This document shows positions 1-6,180 of a stretch of 57,027 nucleotides of DNA, piece after piece. How positions within the stretch are numbered: the stretch's first letter is position 1; every line of letters starts with the position of its first letter. The position numbers and the translations under genes were made by a program. The DNA comes from Patescibacteria group bacterium UBA1875 (GTDB lineage: Bacteria > Patescibacteriota > CPR2 > UBA1875), in the NCBI GenBank assembly GCA_002338125.1, contig DDHN01000008.1, positions 176,363 to 233,389 of the forward strand. Direction: 5' to 3'. The notes under the pieces were generated by a model that was not told where the DNA came from, did not search any database, and was given only the letters and a program-made list of their open reading frames with translations.

Positions 1-1
1 A

Positions 2-502
2 ACCGAAGAAGCCCCGCCAATAAAAAGAAAAGCAACTTCCGAGGACCTGAGAAAGAACGAAGAATTAGCCGAGAAGGCCAAAGCACTTTTTTCAACTTTT
101 GTAGAGAGAATTGAAAAATATAAACTAAAGATGAACCCTGTGGGCGTTTGCTACTCTCTTGATGAATCTAGGGCAATTTTCTATTTTACAGCAGAAGGAC
201 GCATAGATTTTAGGGAGTTAGCCAAGGATCTATCCCGGTTTGTAAAAAAACAGGCTATTATGAGACAAATTGGTCCTCGGGATGAGGCCAAGCTTTTAGG
301 AGGTTACGGAAGATGCGGATTGCCAGTTTGTTGCGCTACCTTTATGTCTACTTCTGATAGCGTATCGATGGAAGATGCAGAAGAAGCTTACGGTATGCCA
401 AAAAGTGCGGCAAAAATATCTGGCGTATGCGGTCGGCTAATGTGTTGTATCAAATTTGAAGAGGGGAATGAAAAAGCTAACAAAGGAGATCACCGAAAAT
501 GA
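2..502 (+). CDS. ricT: RicT/YaaT-like PSP1-domain protein (5' end cut by window)
   Basis: The frame is open from the window edge, so the N-terminus is missing and about 166 residues remain. The C-terminal PSP1 core is clear: an RDEAKLLGG stretch, then a cysteine cluster (GRCGLPVCC) and a second one (GVCGRLMCC) near the C-terminus. These cysteines are the conserved ones which in Bacillus YaaT/RicT join in Fe-S cluster binding by the RicA-RicF-RicT complex, which affects RNase Y-dependent mRNA maturation. Whether RicA or RicF partners exist here cannot be seen. The stop codon overlaps the next start (ATGA), so it is probably translationally coupled to the TPR gene. Confidence 0.85.
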   Translation, partial: TEEAPPIKRKATSEDLRKNEELAEKAKALFSTFVERIEKYKLKMNPVGVCYSLDESRAIFYFTAEGRIDFRELAKDLSRFVKKQAIMRQIGPRDEAKLLGGYGRCGLPVCCATFMSTSDSVSMEDAEEAYGMPKSAAKISGVCGRLMCCIKFEEGNEKANKGDHRK

Positions 503-1200
503 CAGAGGCTATATTAATAATTTTCGCTGCTGGGTTGATATATTATGTTGCAACAAGACTTGCTCCAAAGGGGCTACTGTTTAAATTGCGACAAGAAGAA
601 GAAAATATAAAAAAAACTATTAAAGAAAAACTTGATATAGAAGATAAGGATAAGGAAAATGAACTCTTAAATAAAGGTCAAGAGTATTTAAATGCCGGTA
701 AACTTGCGGAAGCCGAAGCCAGCTTCATAAAAGCACTTCAAATAGATCCCAAAGAAGCTAAAGCCTATCATTTTTTGGGAATGATTTACCTCAGACAGCA
801 AGAATACAAAGGGGCAATAGAGGCCTTACTTAAAGCCACACAACTTGATATCTTAAATGATACTGCTTTTAATAACCTTGGCTTAGCCTATTTTAACCAA
901 AAAAAATATCAACCGGCAGTTGAGGCATTCGAGAAATCCATCCAGCTAAATGATAAAATTGCACATCGTTATGTTAATCTTGGATTAGCTTATCAAGGTC
1001 TTAAAGAATGGGAAAAAGCGGCTATTTCGTTTGAAAATGCTGCTAAAATTCATGAAAATGTCGAAAATCTTACTTTACTTGCCAAAAACTATAATCATTT
1101 GAAGGATGATAAACTACTACGTAAAACCTTGGAACGTTTACTAGAAATTGATCCTAAAAATAATTGGGCTAAAAGAACTTTGTCAGCTTTAAACGATTGA
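499..1200 (+). CDS. Membrane-anchored TPR-repeat protein
   Basis: This is a 233-residue protein. Residues 3-20 form one hydrophobic segment (ILIIFAAGLIYYVATRLA) followed by a charged linker. About four tetratricopeptide repeats follow from roughly residue 50 to the end, with typical A-W/Y-LG-Y positions such as AYHFLGMIYLRQQEYKGAIEAL. TPR arrays are protein-binding scaffolds, and here the repeats would be tethered to the membrane. The partner is unknown. The start overlaps the ricT stop by 4 nt, and the stop lies inside the -35 element of the following tRNA promoter. The TPR identity is firm, the function is not. Confidence 0.8.
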   Translation: MTEAILIIFAAGLIYYVATRLAPKGLLFKLRQEEENIKKTIKEKLDIEDKDKENELLNKGQEYLNAGKLAEAEASFIKALQIDPKEAKAYHFLGMIYLRQQEYKGAIEALLKATQLDILNDTAFNNLGLAYFNQKKYQPAVEAFEKSIQLNDKIAHRYVNLGLAYQGLKEWEKAAISFENAAKIHENVENLTLLAKNYNHLKDDKLLRKTLERLLEIDPKNNWAKRTLSALND

Positions 1201-1225
1201 CTTACGGCTTGCTTGAAGTTATAAT
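1197..1225 (+). promoter_or_regulatory. Sigma70-type promoter for the tRNA-rpmG cluster
   Basis: TTGACT (1197-1202), a 17-nt spacer and TATAAT (1220-1225) predict a start near 1232, about 23 nt before tRNA-Thr. The -35 overlaps the stop codon of the TPR gene. Confidence 0.7.
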
Positions 1226-1254
1226 ATTCAGGCCGTGAGGAGGTGTTTTTTTAT

Positions 1255-1329
1255 GCCACCTTGGCTCAGCGGTAGAGCAACTGTTTTGTAAACAGTAGGT
1301 CGTCGGTTCGAATCCGACAGGTGGCTCCA
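1255..1329 (+). tRNA. tRNA-Thr (anticodon TGT), CCA encoded
   Basis: A 7-bp acceptor stem (GCCACCT with AGGTGGC) is visible. The anticodon arm ACTGT-TTTGTAA-ACAGT gives TGT. The T arm contains GGTTCGAATCC, and the genome encodes CCA at 1327-1329. It is the first gene of a tRNA/rpmG cluster. Confidence 0.95.
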
Positions 1330-1330
1330 G

Positions 1331-1416
1331 GGCGAGGTACCGAAGCGGTCAAACGGGGCAGACTGTAAATCTGCTGGCATACGCCTTCGGGGGTTCGAAT
1401 CCCTCCCTCGCCACCA
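1331..1416 (+). tRNA. tRNA-Tyr (anticodon GTA), CCA encoded
   Basis: The acceptor stem GGCGAGG pairs with CCTCGCC. The anticodon arm GCAGA-CTGTAAA-TCTGC gives GTA. A long variable arm typical of class II tRNA-Tyr is present. It starts one base after the preceding tRNA's CCA, so both are processed from one transcript. Confidence 0.95.
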
Positions 1417-1418
1417 GT

Positions 1419-1493
1419 GCCGCTGTAGCTCAGAGGTAGAGCAACCCCATGGTAAGGGGTAGGTCAGCGGTTCAAATCCGCTCAGCGGCTCCA
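1419..1493 (+). tRNA. tRNA-Thr (anticodon GGT), CCA encoded
   Basis: The acceptor stem GCCGCTG pairs with CAGCGGC. The anticodon arm ACCCC-ATGGTAA-GGGGT gives GGT. With the TGT isoacceptor just upstream, two threonine tRNAs flank tRNA-Tyr in the same transcript. Confidence 0.95.
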
Positions 1494-1513
1494 GTAATTA
1501 AAGAAAGGAAATT

Positions 1514-1699
1514 ATGGCAAAGAAAGGCAACAGACAAGATTTCAGGCTAAAATGCACTGAGTGTAGCAATATTAATTATAGTGTAGAAAGAAATGTCAAA
1601 AATACTACCGACAAGCTAGAGTTAAAAAAATATTGTAAACATTGTCGGAAATCAACCGTTCATAAGGAGATAAAAAAAGAAAAAGGGAAGACCTCTTAG
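1514..1699 (+). CDS. rpmG: 50S ribosomal protein L33
   Basis: This 61-residue basic protein matches bL33 in length and pattern. It has two zinc-ribbon cysteine pairs (CTEC near residue 14 and CKHC near residue 41) and the family segment LELKKYCKHCRKSTVHKE. The four cysteines mark the zinc-binding form. It lies between tRNA-Thr and tRNA-Trp and shares their transcript; a purine-rich AAAGGAA precedes the ATG. Grouping rpmG with tRNAs and secE-nusG-rplK-rplA is the classical bacterial order. Confidence 0.95.
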   Translation: MAKKGNRQDFRLKCTECSNINYSVERNVKNTTDKLELKKYCKHCRKSTVHKEIKKEKGKTS

Positions 1700-1715
1700 T
1701 TATTTGACAAAATAT

Positions 1716-1790
1716 AGGGGCGTCCGTTAATTGGTAAACGACTGCTCTCCAAAAGCAGCCCTGTCGGTTCGAGTCCGACCGCCCCTGCCA
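1716..1790 (+). tRNA. tRNA-Trp (anticodon CCA), CCA encoded
   Basis: The acceptor stem AGGGGCG pairs with CGCCCCT. The anticodon arm CTGCT-CTCCAAA-AGCAG gives CCA. A GGTTCGAGTCC T arm and an encoded 3' CCA are present. Tryptophan tRNA before secE-nusG is a common bacterial arrangement. Confidence 0.95.
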
Positions 1791-1799
1791 AATAGCCAA

Positions 1800-1828
1800 T
1801 TGACAACAAAGGGATAATTTGCTATTAT
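1800..1828 (+). promoter_or_regulatory. Promoter of the secE-nusG-rplK-rplA operon
   Basis: TTGACA (1800-1805), a 17-nt spacer and TATTAT (1823-1828) form a near-consensus promoter starting near 1835, directly after tRNA-Trp. Confidence 0.75.
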
Positions 1829-1833
1829 TTCAG

Positions 1834-1854
1834 AAAGCCCTGGAGGCTTTTTTT
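1834..1854 (+). terminator. Hairpin plus T-run between tRNA-Trp and secE
   Basis: AAAGCC (1834-1839) pairs with GGCTTT (1845-1850) around a 5-nt loop and is followed by further Ts. It can terminate the upstream tRNA transcript. However, the predicted start of the secE promoter falls at the first base of this hairpin, so it would also sit at the extreme 5' end of the secE mRNA. Confidence 0.5.
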
Positions 1855-1865
1855 AAAAAGAAAAA

Positions 1866-2051
1866 ATGAACAAAATTTTTAGCTATTTTAAAGAGTCCAA
1901 AGAGGAACTAACAAAGGTTGTTTGGCCAACCAAAAAACAAACAATCGAAATGGCTTTAGCCGTGGCTATTATTACCATTATTATTGGGGCTTATCTTGGA
2001 GGCTTAGATTTTATACTTACTAAACTTATGAGTTTAATACTAGGAGACTAA
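1866..2051 (+). CDS. secE: Preprotein translocase subunit SecE
   Basis: This is a 61-residue single-span SecE. An amphipathic N-terminal part contains the family signature (FKESKEELTKVVWPTKKQT), followed by one transmembrane helix at about residues 28-55. SecE clamps SecY in the plasma-membrane translocon. Identity is strong from the KVVWPT motif, the length and the position before nusG. No good Shine-Dalgarno sequence precedes the ATG; the only GGAGG is 19 nt away inside the leader hairpin. nusG starts at the very next base after the stop. Confidence 0.93.
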   Translation: MNKIFSYFKESKEELTKVVWPTKKQTIEMALAVAIITIIIGAYLGGLDFILTKLMSLILGD

Positions 2052-2594
2052 ATGGCAAAACAGCAATCACAAGGCCGTCATTGGTATGCGATTCAGACCT
2101 ATTCAGGTTACGAAGAGCGAGTTGCAGAGAACTTAAAAGAAAGGATTAAAAACCTTGATTTGGGTGAATTTATATTTGATGTGATAGTTCCCAAGGAAAA
2201 AACAATCGAAATCCGGAACGGACGGAGAAAAACAGTTGAGAAGAAAATGTTCCCAGGCTATATCTTAGTTGACATGGTAGTGACTGATGAATCTTGGTAT
2301 GTTGTTCGGAATACTCCTCAGGTAACTGGATTTATTGGAGCAGGAATTACCCCAGTACCGGTAGAAGAAAAGAAAATGAAAGAAGTTCAAAAAAGGATGG
2401 GTGTCGAAGAACCAAAATATCAGATTGATCTTAAAAAAGGCGACCTAGTTGCTATCACCGATGGTCCTTTTAAAGGATTTGATGGCTCAGTTGATGAAGT
2501 TGATGAAGCTAAAAATAAGATAAAAGTACTTGTATCAATGTTCGGACGAGAAACAACTGTCGAACTTGACTCTCTACAAGTTAAGAAAATGTAA
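2052..2594 (+). CDS. nusG: Transcription termination/antitermination factor NusG
   Basis: This 180-residue NusG has the NGN domain first (HWYAIQTYSGYEERVAENL, then KMFPGYILVDM and VRNTPQVTGFIG). A C-terminal KOW domain follows (GDLVAITDGPFKGFDGSVDEVD, about residues 128-178). NusG binds the RNA polymerase clamp and links transcription to Rho or the ribosome. It abuts secE with no gap and is followed after 9 nt by rplK. Confidence 0.96.
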   Translation: MAKQQSQGRHWYAIQTYSGYEERVAENLKERIKNLDLGEFIFDVIVPKEKTIEIRNGRRKTVEKKMFPGYILVDMVVTDESWYVVRNTPQVTGFIGAGITPVPVEEKKMKEVQKRMGVEEPKYQIDLKKGDLVAITDGPFKGFDGSVDEVDEAKNKIKVLVSMFGRETTVELDSLQVKKM

Positions 2595-2603
2595 GGAGAA
2601 GAA

Positions 2604-3029
2604 GTGGCAAAAAAGATAAAAACTAAAGTAAAATTACAAATTCCTGGAGGACAAGCTAATCCAGCGCCTCCTGTTGGTACTGCCTTAGGTCCTCATGGAA
2701 TTCAAATTAATGATTTCTGCTCTGCCTTTAACGAGAAAACAAAGGACAAAATGGGGACAATCCTTCCGGTTGAACTCACAATTTACGAAGATCGTTCCTT
2801 TGACTTTATTATAAAAGAACCTCCGGCAGCTGAGTTAATTAAAAAAACGCTTAAAATTGAAAAAGGCTCTGGTTCTCCAAAAGCAGAAAAAATCGGTAAA
2901 TTGACCCAAGCACAATTGACAGAGATAGCCGAAGCAAAAATGCCCGATCTTAATGCTAACGATATTGAGGAAGCTAAAAAGGTTATTGCTGGAACAGCGC
3001 GTTCTATGGGAATCGAAGTCGAAAAATAA
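2604..3029 (+). CDS. rplK: 50S ribosomal protein L11
   Basis: This 141-residue uL11 has the canonical beginning (KIKTKVKLQIPGGQANPAPPVGTALGPHG) and the C-terminal rRNA-binding region with GTARSMGI. It forms the GTPase-associated stalk base with L10/L12. The start codon is GTG with AAGGAGAAG upstream. It lies between nusG and rplA as in most bacteria. Confidence 0.96.
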   Translation: MAKKIKTKVKLQIPGGQANPAPPVGTALGPHGIQINDFCSAFNEKTKDKMGTILPVELTIYEDRSFDFIIKEPPAAELIKKTLKIEKGSGSPKAEKIGKLTQAQLTEIAEAKMPDLNANDIEEAKKVIAGTARSMGIEVEK

Positions 3030-3082
3030 TTTATTGAAAGTGGGAGATTATTTAATAATCGCTTGGACCACAAAGGAGAAAA

Positions 3083-3856
3083 ATGCCTGAAAAAAAGACT
3101 ACAAAAAAAGTAACCGAGTCTAAAGCCGTAAAAAAAATATCTACAAAAACAAAGAAAATTGAAAAAAATAATTTAACTGACCACGGAAAAAGATATCAAG
3201 ATTCAGCAAAATCGATTGATAAAGCAAAGGCTTACGAACTAAAAGATGCAATAAAAACAATCAAAAAATTTAAAAGTGTGAAATTCGATAGTTCGGTTGA
3301 GATCCACGTTAACTTAAATATTGATCCCAAAAAACCTGAAGAACAAATCAGAGGAAGTATTTCCTTACCGGCTGGTCTTGGGAAATCTAAAAAAATTGCC
3401 GTTGTTTGTTCGGAAAATCAAGTTAAAAAAGCCAAAGAATACGGAGCGGAAATAGTTGGCGGAGAGGAACTTGTCGAAAAAATTGAAAAAGGTTTTCTAG
3501 ATTTTGAAGTCTTGGTAGCTACACCTGATATGATGGGGAAGTTAGCAAAGGCTGGTAAGATACTCGGACCCAAAGGTTTGATGCCCAATCCAAAAGACAA
3601 TACAGTAACAAATGATATTAAGGCAACTATTGAAGATATTAAAAAAGGTCGAGCTGAGTACCGGGCTGATTCTAATGGAATCATACACTCGGTAGTAGGG
3701 AAAGTTTCTTTTGACGAAGACAAATTACTCCAAAATATCGAGACTTTTCTTGCTGCAATACATGCTGCAAAACCAACCACTGTTAAGGGAACATTTGTTA
3801 AAAGTATTTTCTTAACAACAACAATGGGACCTAGCATTAGAGTTATTGAAAGATAA
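3083..3856 (+). CDS. rplA: 50S ribosomal protein L1 with lysine-rich N-terminal extension
   Basis: This 257-residue uL1 has the L1 core from about residue 45. The core contains the signature LGPKGLMPNPK and ends in the usual TTMGPS(I/V)R segment. About 40 extra residues rich in Lys and Thr precede the core, longer than the usual bacterial L1 of about 230 residues. L1 builds the L1 stalk and in many bacteria represses its own operon. A GGAG ribosome-binding site precedes the ATG. rplJ and rplL, which often follow, are absent here; the gene ends in a terminator. Confidence 0.95.
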   Translation: MPEKKTTKKVTESKAVKKISTKTKKIEKNNLTDHGKRYQDSAKSIDKAKAYELKDAIKTIKKFKSVKFDSSVEIHVNLNIDPKKPEEQIRGSISLPAGLGKSKKIAVVCSENQVKKAKEYGAEIVGGEELVEKIEKGFLDFEVLVATPDMMGKLAKAGKILGPKGLMPNPKDNTVTNDIKATIEDIKKGRAEYRADSNGIIHSVVGKVSFDEDKLLQNIETFLAAIHAAKPTTVKGTFVKSIFLTTTMGPSIRVIER

Positions 3857-3870
3857 GGGAAGCAATATTG

Positions 3871-3908
3871 TTCAAAAACCGGGTGATTAAACTCGGTTTT
3901 TGAATTAA
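3871..3908 (+). terminator. Rho-independent terminator after rplA
   Basis: TTCAAAAACCGGGT (3871-3884) pairs with the mirrored arm ending at 3904 (ACTCGGTTTTTGAA), with one G-T wobble and a short loop. It closes the secE-rplA operon. Confidence 0.8.
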
Positions 3909-4072
3909 GTTCAAATAAATAATTTTTTTATTTTTTCTGCTATTAATTGTTGACAATCTGTGGATAACTGAACAAAATTTTAATACATATTTCTTTTTAC
4001 ATATATATTTTAGGCTCCATAAAGCCTAAAAATACATTATAAGCATTATTTGTAAAAAGTGGGATAAAACTA

Positions 4073-4102
4073 TTGCATTGCAGGTGTTCTAAGTCATATA
4101 AT
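4073..4102 (+). promoter_or_regulatory. mraZ (dcw cluster) promoter
   Basis: TTGCAT (4073-4078), an 18-nt spacer and a perfect TATAAT (4097-4102) give a start near 4109, just ahead of the GTGG repeats. The 190 nt upstream (3909-4096) hold only AT-rich DNA, a small inverted repeat (4008-4031) and one perfect DnaA-box 9-mer at 3959-3967. Confidence 0.7.
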
Positions 4103-4110
4103 GGAGGAAA

Positions 4111-4140
4111 GTGGAATGCAGTGGGGAAAAGTGGTGAAAT
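4111..4140 (+). promoter_or_regulatory. MraZ operator: three 10-bp GTGG direct repeats
   Basis: Three consecutive 10-bp units begin with GTGG at 4111, 4121 and 4131 (GTGGAATGCA, GTGGGGAAAA, GTGGTGAAAT). A further GTGGGATAAA lies upstream at 4059. MraZ proteins are known to bind helically phased GTGG-type repeats at their own promoter. The array lies between the predicted start and the mraZ ribosome-binding site, as expected for autoregulation. Confidence 0.75.
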
Positions 4141-4175
4141 CCCAGGCATTCAGGAGGGGGCGAAAGGTTATTCAA

Positions 4176-4607
4176 ATGTTTATCGGAGAATACCAACACA
4201 ATATTGATGAAAAAGGACGGTTAGCCATGCCCGTTAAATTTAGGGCAAAAATGGCCGGGGGAGCTGTGGTAACCAAAGGTCTCGATAACTGTCTTTCTGT
4301 ATATACAGTAGAAGAATGGGAGAAATTATCCGAAAAACTATCTGCTCTTCCGTTAACCAATCCAGCTTCTCGGGCTTTTGCTCGTTTAATGTTGGCTGGG
4401 GCAACCCAAGTCAACATCGATAAACAAGGCCGAATAACTTTGCCAGCTTACCTACGTGAATACGGGAAGATAGAGAAATCAGCGGTAGTGGCTGGGTTGT
4501 ATTCAAGGGTTGAAATTTGGAATGAATCTGAGTGGAAAAAGTATAAGGGGAGCACGGAAAATGATGCTTCCGGAATTGCCGAAAGATTGGAGGATCTAGG
4601 CATTTAA
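4176..4607 (+). CDS. mraZ: Transcriptional regulator MraZ
   Basis: This 143-residue MraZ has two SpoVT/AbrB-like swapped-hairpin repeats: DEKGRLAMPVKFR near residue 12 and DKQGRITLPAYLR near residue 84. The family's typical beginning is MFIGEYQHNIDEKGRL, so the ATG at 4176 is the start. The longer reading back to 4101 would translate through the operator repeats and the -10. MraZ autoregulates the division/cell-wall cluster. An AGGAGG run lies 18 nt upstream and GAAAGG 8 nt upstream. Confidence 0.93.
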   Translation: MFIGEYQHNIDEKGRLAMPVKFRAKMAGGAVVTKGLDNCLSVYTVEEWEKLSEKLSALPLTNPASRAFARLMLAGATQVNIDKQGRITLPAYLREYGKIEKSAVVAGLYSRVEIWNESEWKKYKGSTENDASGIAERLEDLGI

Positions 4608-4895
4608 TTTAGTGGGGGATTTTCTTACATAAACCCAGAAAACAAAAACAAAAACAAAACCTTTTGAACCTTAACAAATAAATATGCAAGAGTCAGATAG
4701 CTAGTAGCCAGCAGGCACCTACATATTAAAAATCCACCTTTTCTCTGGTTTTCTGGAGATAAGCCTAACAAATCCTACCCAATTGTTCTTTCCGATACTA
4801 ATCGGAACAAAAACAAAAACAAAGACTTGAAAAGATCTCTCTCAAGTCACTGAAACGGCTGACTGCTAGCTATCTGCCTCCGGCAGAAAGGTAAT
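4608..4895 (+). repeat. Structured 288-nt spacer between mraZ and rsmH with long inverted arms
   Basis: No gene is seen here. Arms at 4694-4714 and 4856-4876 are imperfect inverted copies (CAGATAGCTAG is exact; about 18 of 21 positions agree), enclosing about 140 nt. Inside lie CCAGAAAAC/GTTTTCTGG, a TTCCGAT/ATCGGAA hairpin and a GACTTGA/TCAAGTC hairpin (4824-4848). A CTGCC/GGCAG hairpin sits right before the rsmH start. The ACAAAAACAAAAAC tract occurs on both sides. It may be a folded leader controlling rsmH and downstream genes, or a MITE-like remnant. Confidence 0.55.
4826..4848 (+). repeat. 23-nt hairpin repeat, copy 1
   Basis: The sequence CTTGAAAAGAT-C-TCTCTCAAGTC is repeated at 30926-30948 with a single substitution (T for C). 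Each copy can fold by pairing its CTTGA and TCAAG ends. Copy 1 is in the rsmH leader; copy 2 lies beyond the DUF5679 gene. Confidence 0.6.
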
Positions 4896-5819
4896 ATGCA
4901 TAAAAGTGTACTTTTACAAGAAGCAATCAAACATCTAAAGCTCAAAAAAGGCGATTTGGCAATCGATGCAACTACGGGAGCTGGCGGTCACACGCAAGCA
5001 CTAGTTGCGGCTGTTGGCAAAGAGGGCAAAGTTTTGGCGATCGATAGAGACAAAGAAGCTCTAAAAATTGCTCGTAGTATTATTCGGGGGGAGAATACTA
5101 TTTTTGCCCAAGCAAATTTTGTTGACATCGAAAAAGTAGCCCGAAAAAACGGTTTTAATGAGGTCTCGGCGATCATCGTAGACCTCGGCGTGTCTTCTAT
5201 GCAGCTTGATCAAGCTGATAGAGGGTTCTCATTCAAATCAAGGGGGGTGCTGGACATGCGCATGGACCGTAACCAAGAAAAGAGTGCCATCACGGTTATC
5301 AACAATTATTCAGAAGAAAGTCTGAAAGATATCTTTGCTAATTACGGCGAAGAAAAAAGAGCGAAAGCTGTTGCGAAAGCTATTATTGCCTACCGAAAGA
5401 AGGGGCAGATTGAAACGACTGACCAACTTGCTGAGGTAGTTAGGGGGGTGATCCCGGTGATAAACCGGGGTGGCAAAAAGATCGACCCAGCTACCAAAGT
5501 TTTTCAGGCGATTAGGATCGAGGTTAACGATGAACTCAAATCATTAGAGTCGGCACTACCTCAGATGGTCAGCTTGTTAAAAAAAGAAGGCAGAATAGCA
5601 ATTATATCTTTTCATTCATTGGAAGATAGAATTGTGAAAAGTTTCTTCAAAAAAGAAGCCAAAGATTGCCTTTGTCCGCCTGAATTTCCTATTTGCATGT
5701 GTAATCATCGGAAAAGCTTGAAAATAGTTACCCGGAGGCCGATATTGCCAGGCGAAAAGGAAAAAGGATTAAATCCGCGATCCAGGAGCGCCAAGCTCAG
5801 AGTAGCAGAAAAAATATAA
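4896..5819 (+). CDS. rsmH: 16S rRNA (cytosine-1402 N4)-methyltransferase RsmH (MraW)
   Basis: This 307-residue protein matches the RsmH family throughout. It has an SAM-binding loop DATTGAGGHTQAL near residue 25, then GVSSMQLDQADRGFSFKSRGVLDMRMD, ATKVFQAIRIEVNDEL, the FHSLEDRIVK segment and a C-terminal RSRSAKLRVAEK. It methylates C1402 in the decoding centre of 16S rRNA. It occupies the conserved second position of the dcw cluster, behind a long structured spacer, with AAAGG ahead of the ATG. Confidence 0.95.
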   Translation: MHKSVLLQEAIKHLKLKKGDLAIDATTGAGGHTQALVAAVGKEGKVLAIDRDKEALKIARSIIRGENTIFAQANFVDIEKVARKNGFNEVSAIIVDLGVSSMQLDQADRGFSFKSRGVLDMRMDRNQEKSAITVINNYSEESLKDIFANYGEEKRAKAVAKAIIAYRKKGQIETTDQLAEVVRGVIPVINRGGKKIDPATKVFQAIRIEVNDELKSLESALPQMVSLLKKEGRIAIISFHSLEDRIVKSFFKKEAKDCLCPPEFPICMCNHRKSLKIVTRRPILPGEKEKGLNPRSRSAKLRVAEKI

Positions 5820-5834
5820 TAAAAGAGGGGAAAA

Positions 5835-6176
5835 ATGAGAGAAAGAAGAAGGAAAAAATTTTCAAGGGGTTATAGAGGTAATTTTACTATTGGCAAAACC
5901 TCAATAATAGTAATTGGGATTTTAATTTTTGCTACTATGTTAGTTCTTTTGCGTGTTCAAGAAAATGGTATGGATGTCAGACAAGCTAGTTTAGATGAGC
6001 TAAAGTCTCAAAAAATAGAGTTAGAAGAAGAGAGAGATCGGCTTAAGATTGAAGCTACAAGGTTACAATCTATTAAGGAGATTGAGAATAGTTTGAATAG
6101 TGACAAATCTACGGATAAATATGTTCCCGTAGATAAAATCAATTATTTGCCGACGACTAACGTTGCGGCAAAATAG
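5835..6176 (+). CDS. ftsL: FtsL/DivIC-like septum protein
   Basis: This 113-residue bitopic protein has a very basic N-terminus (MRERRRKKFSRG) and one transmembrane helix at about residues 24-41. An extracytoplasmic heptad-rich coiled coil follows (LDELKSQKIELEEERDRLKIEATRL). Sequence identity to FtsL is too low to prove by eye. The topology, size and position between rsmH and ftsI are those of FtsL, which pairs with DivIC/FtsB and FtsQ at the septum. A GAGGGG run precedes the ATG. Confidence 0.7.
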   Translation: MRERRRKKFSRGYRGNFTIGKTSIIVIGILIFATMLVLLRVQENGMDVRQASLDELKSQKIELEEERDRLKIEATRLQSIKEIENSLNSDKSTDKYVPVDKINYLPTTNVAAK

Positions 6177-6180
6177 GGCA

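Noticed and set aside
3959..3967. Perfect DnaA-box 9-mer (also at 31199-31207), raising the idea of a replication origin.
   Set aside because: Only single boxes are present, without clustering, an AT-rich unwinding element next to phased boxes, or dnaA/dnaN. One or two chance matches are expected in a window of this size.
4101..4175. Longer mraZ reading frame starting at 4101.
   Set aside because: It would start within the -10 hexamer, before the predicted transcript start, and translate the operator repeats. MraZ proteins begin at MFIGEY.
6163..6180. TTG start for ftsI overlapping ftsL.
   Set aside because: ATG at 6181 lies directly after the ftsL stop and gives the normal N-terminus before the anchor helix.
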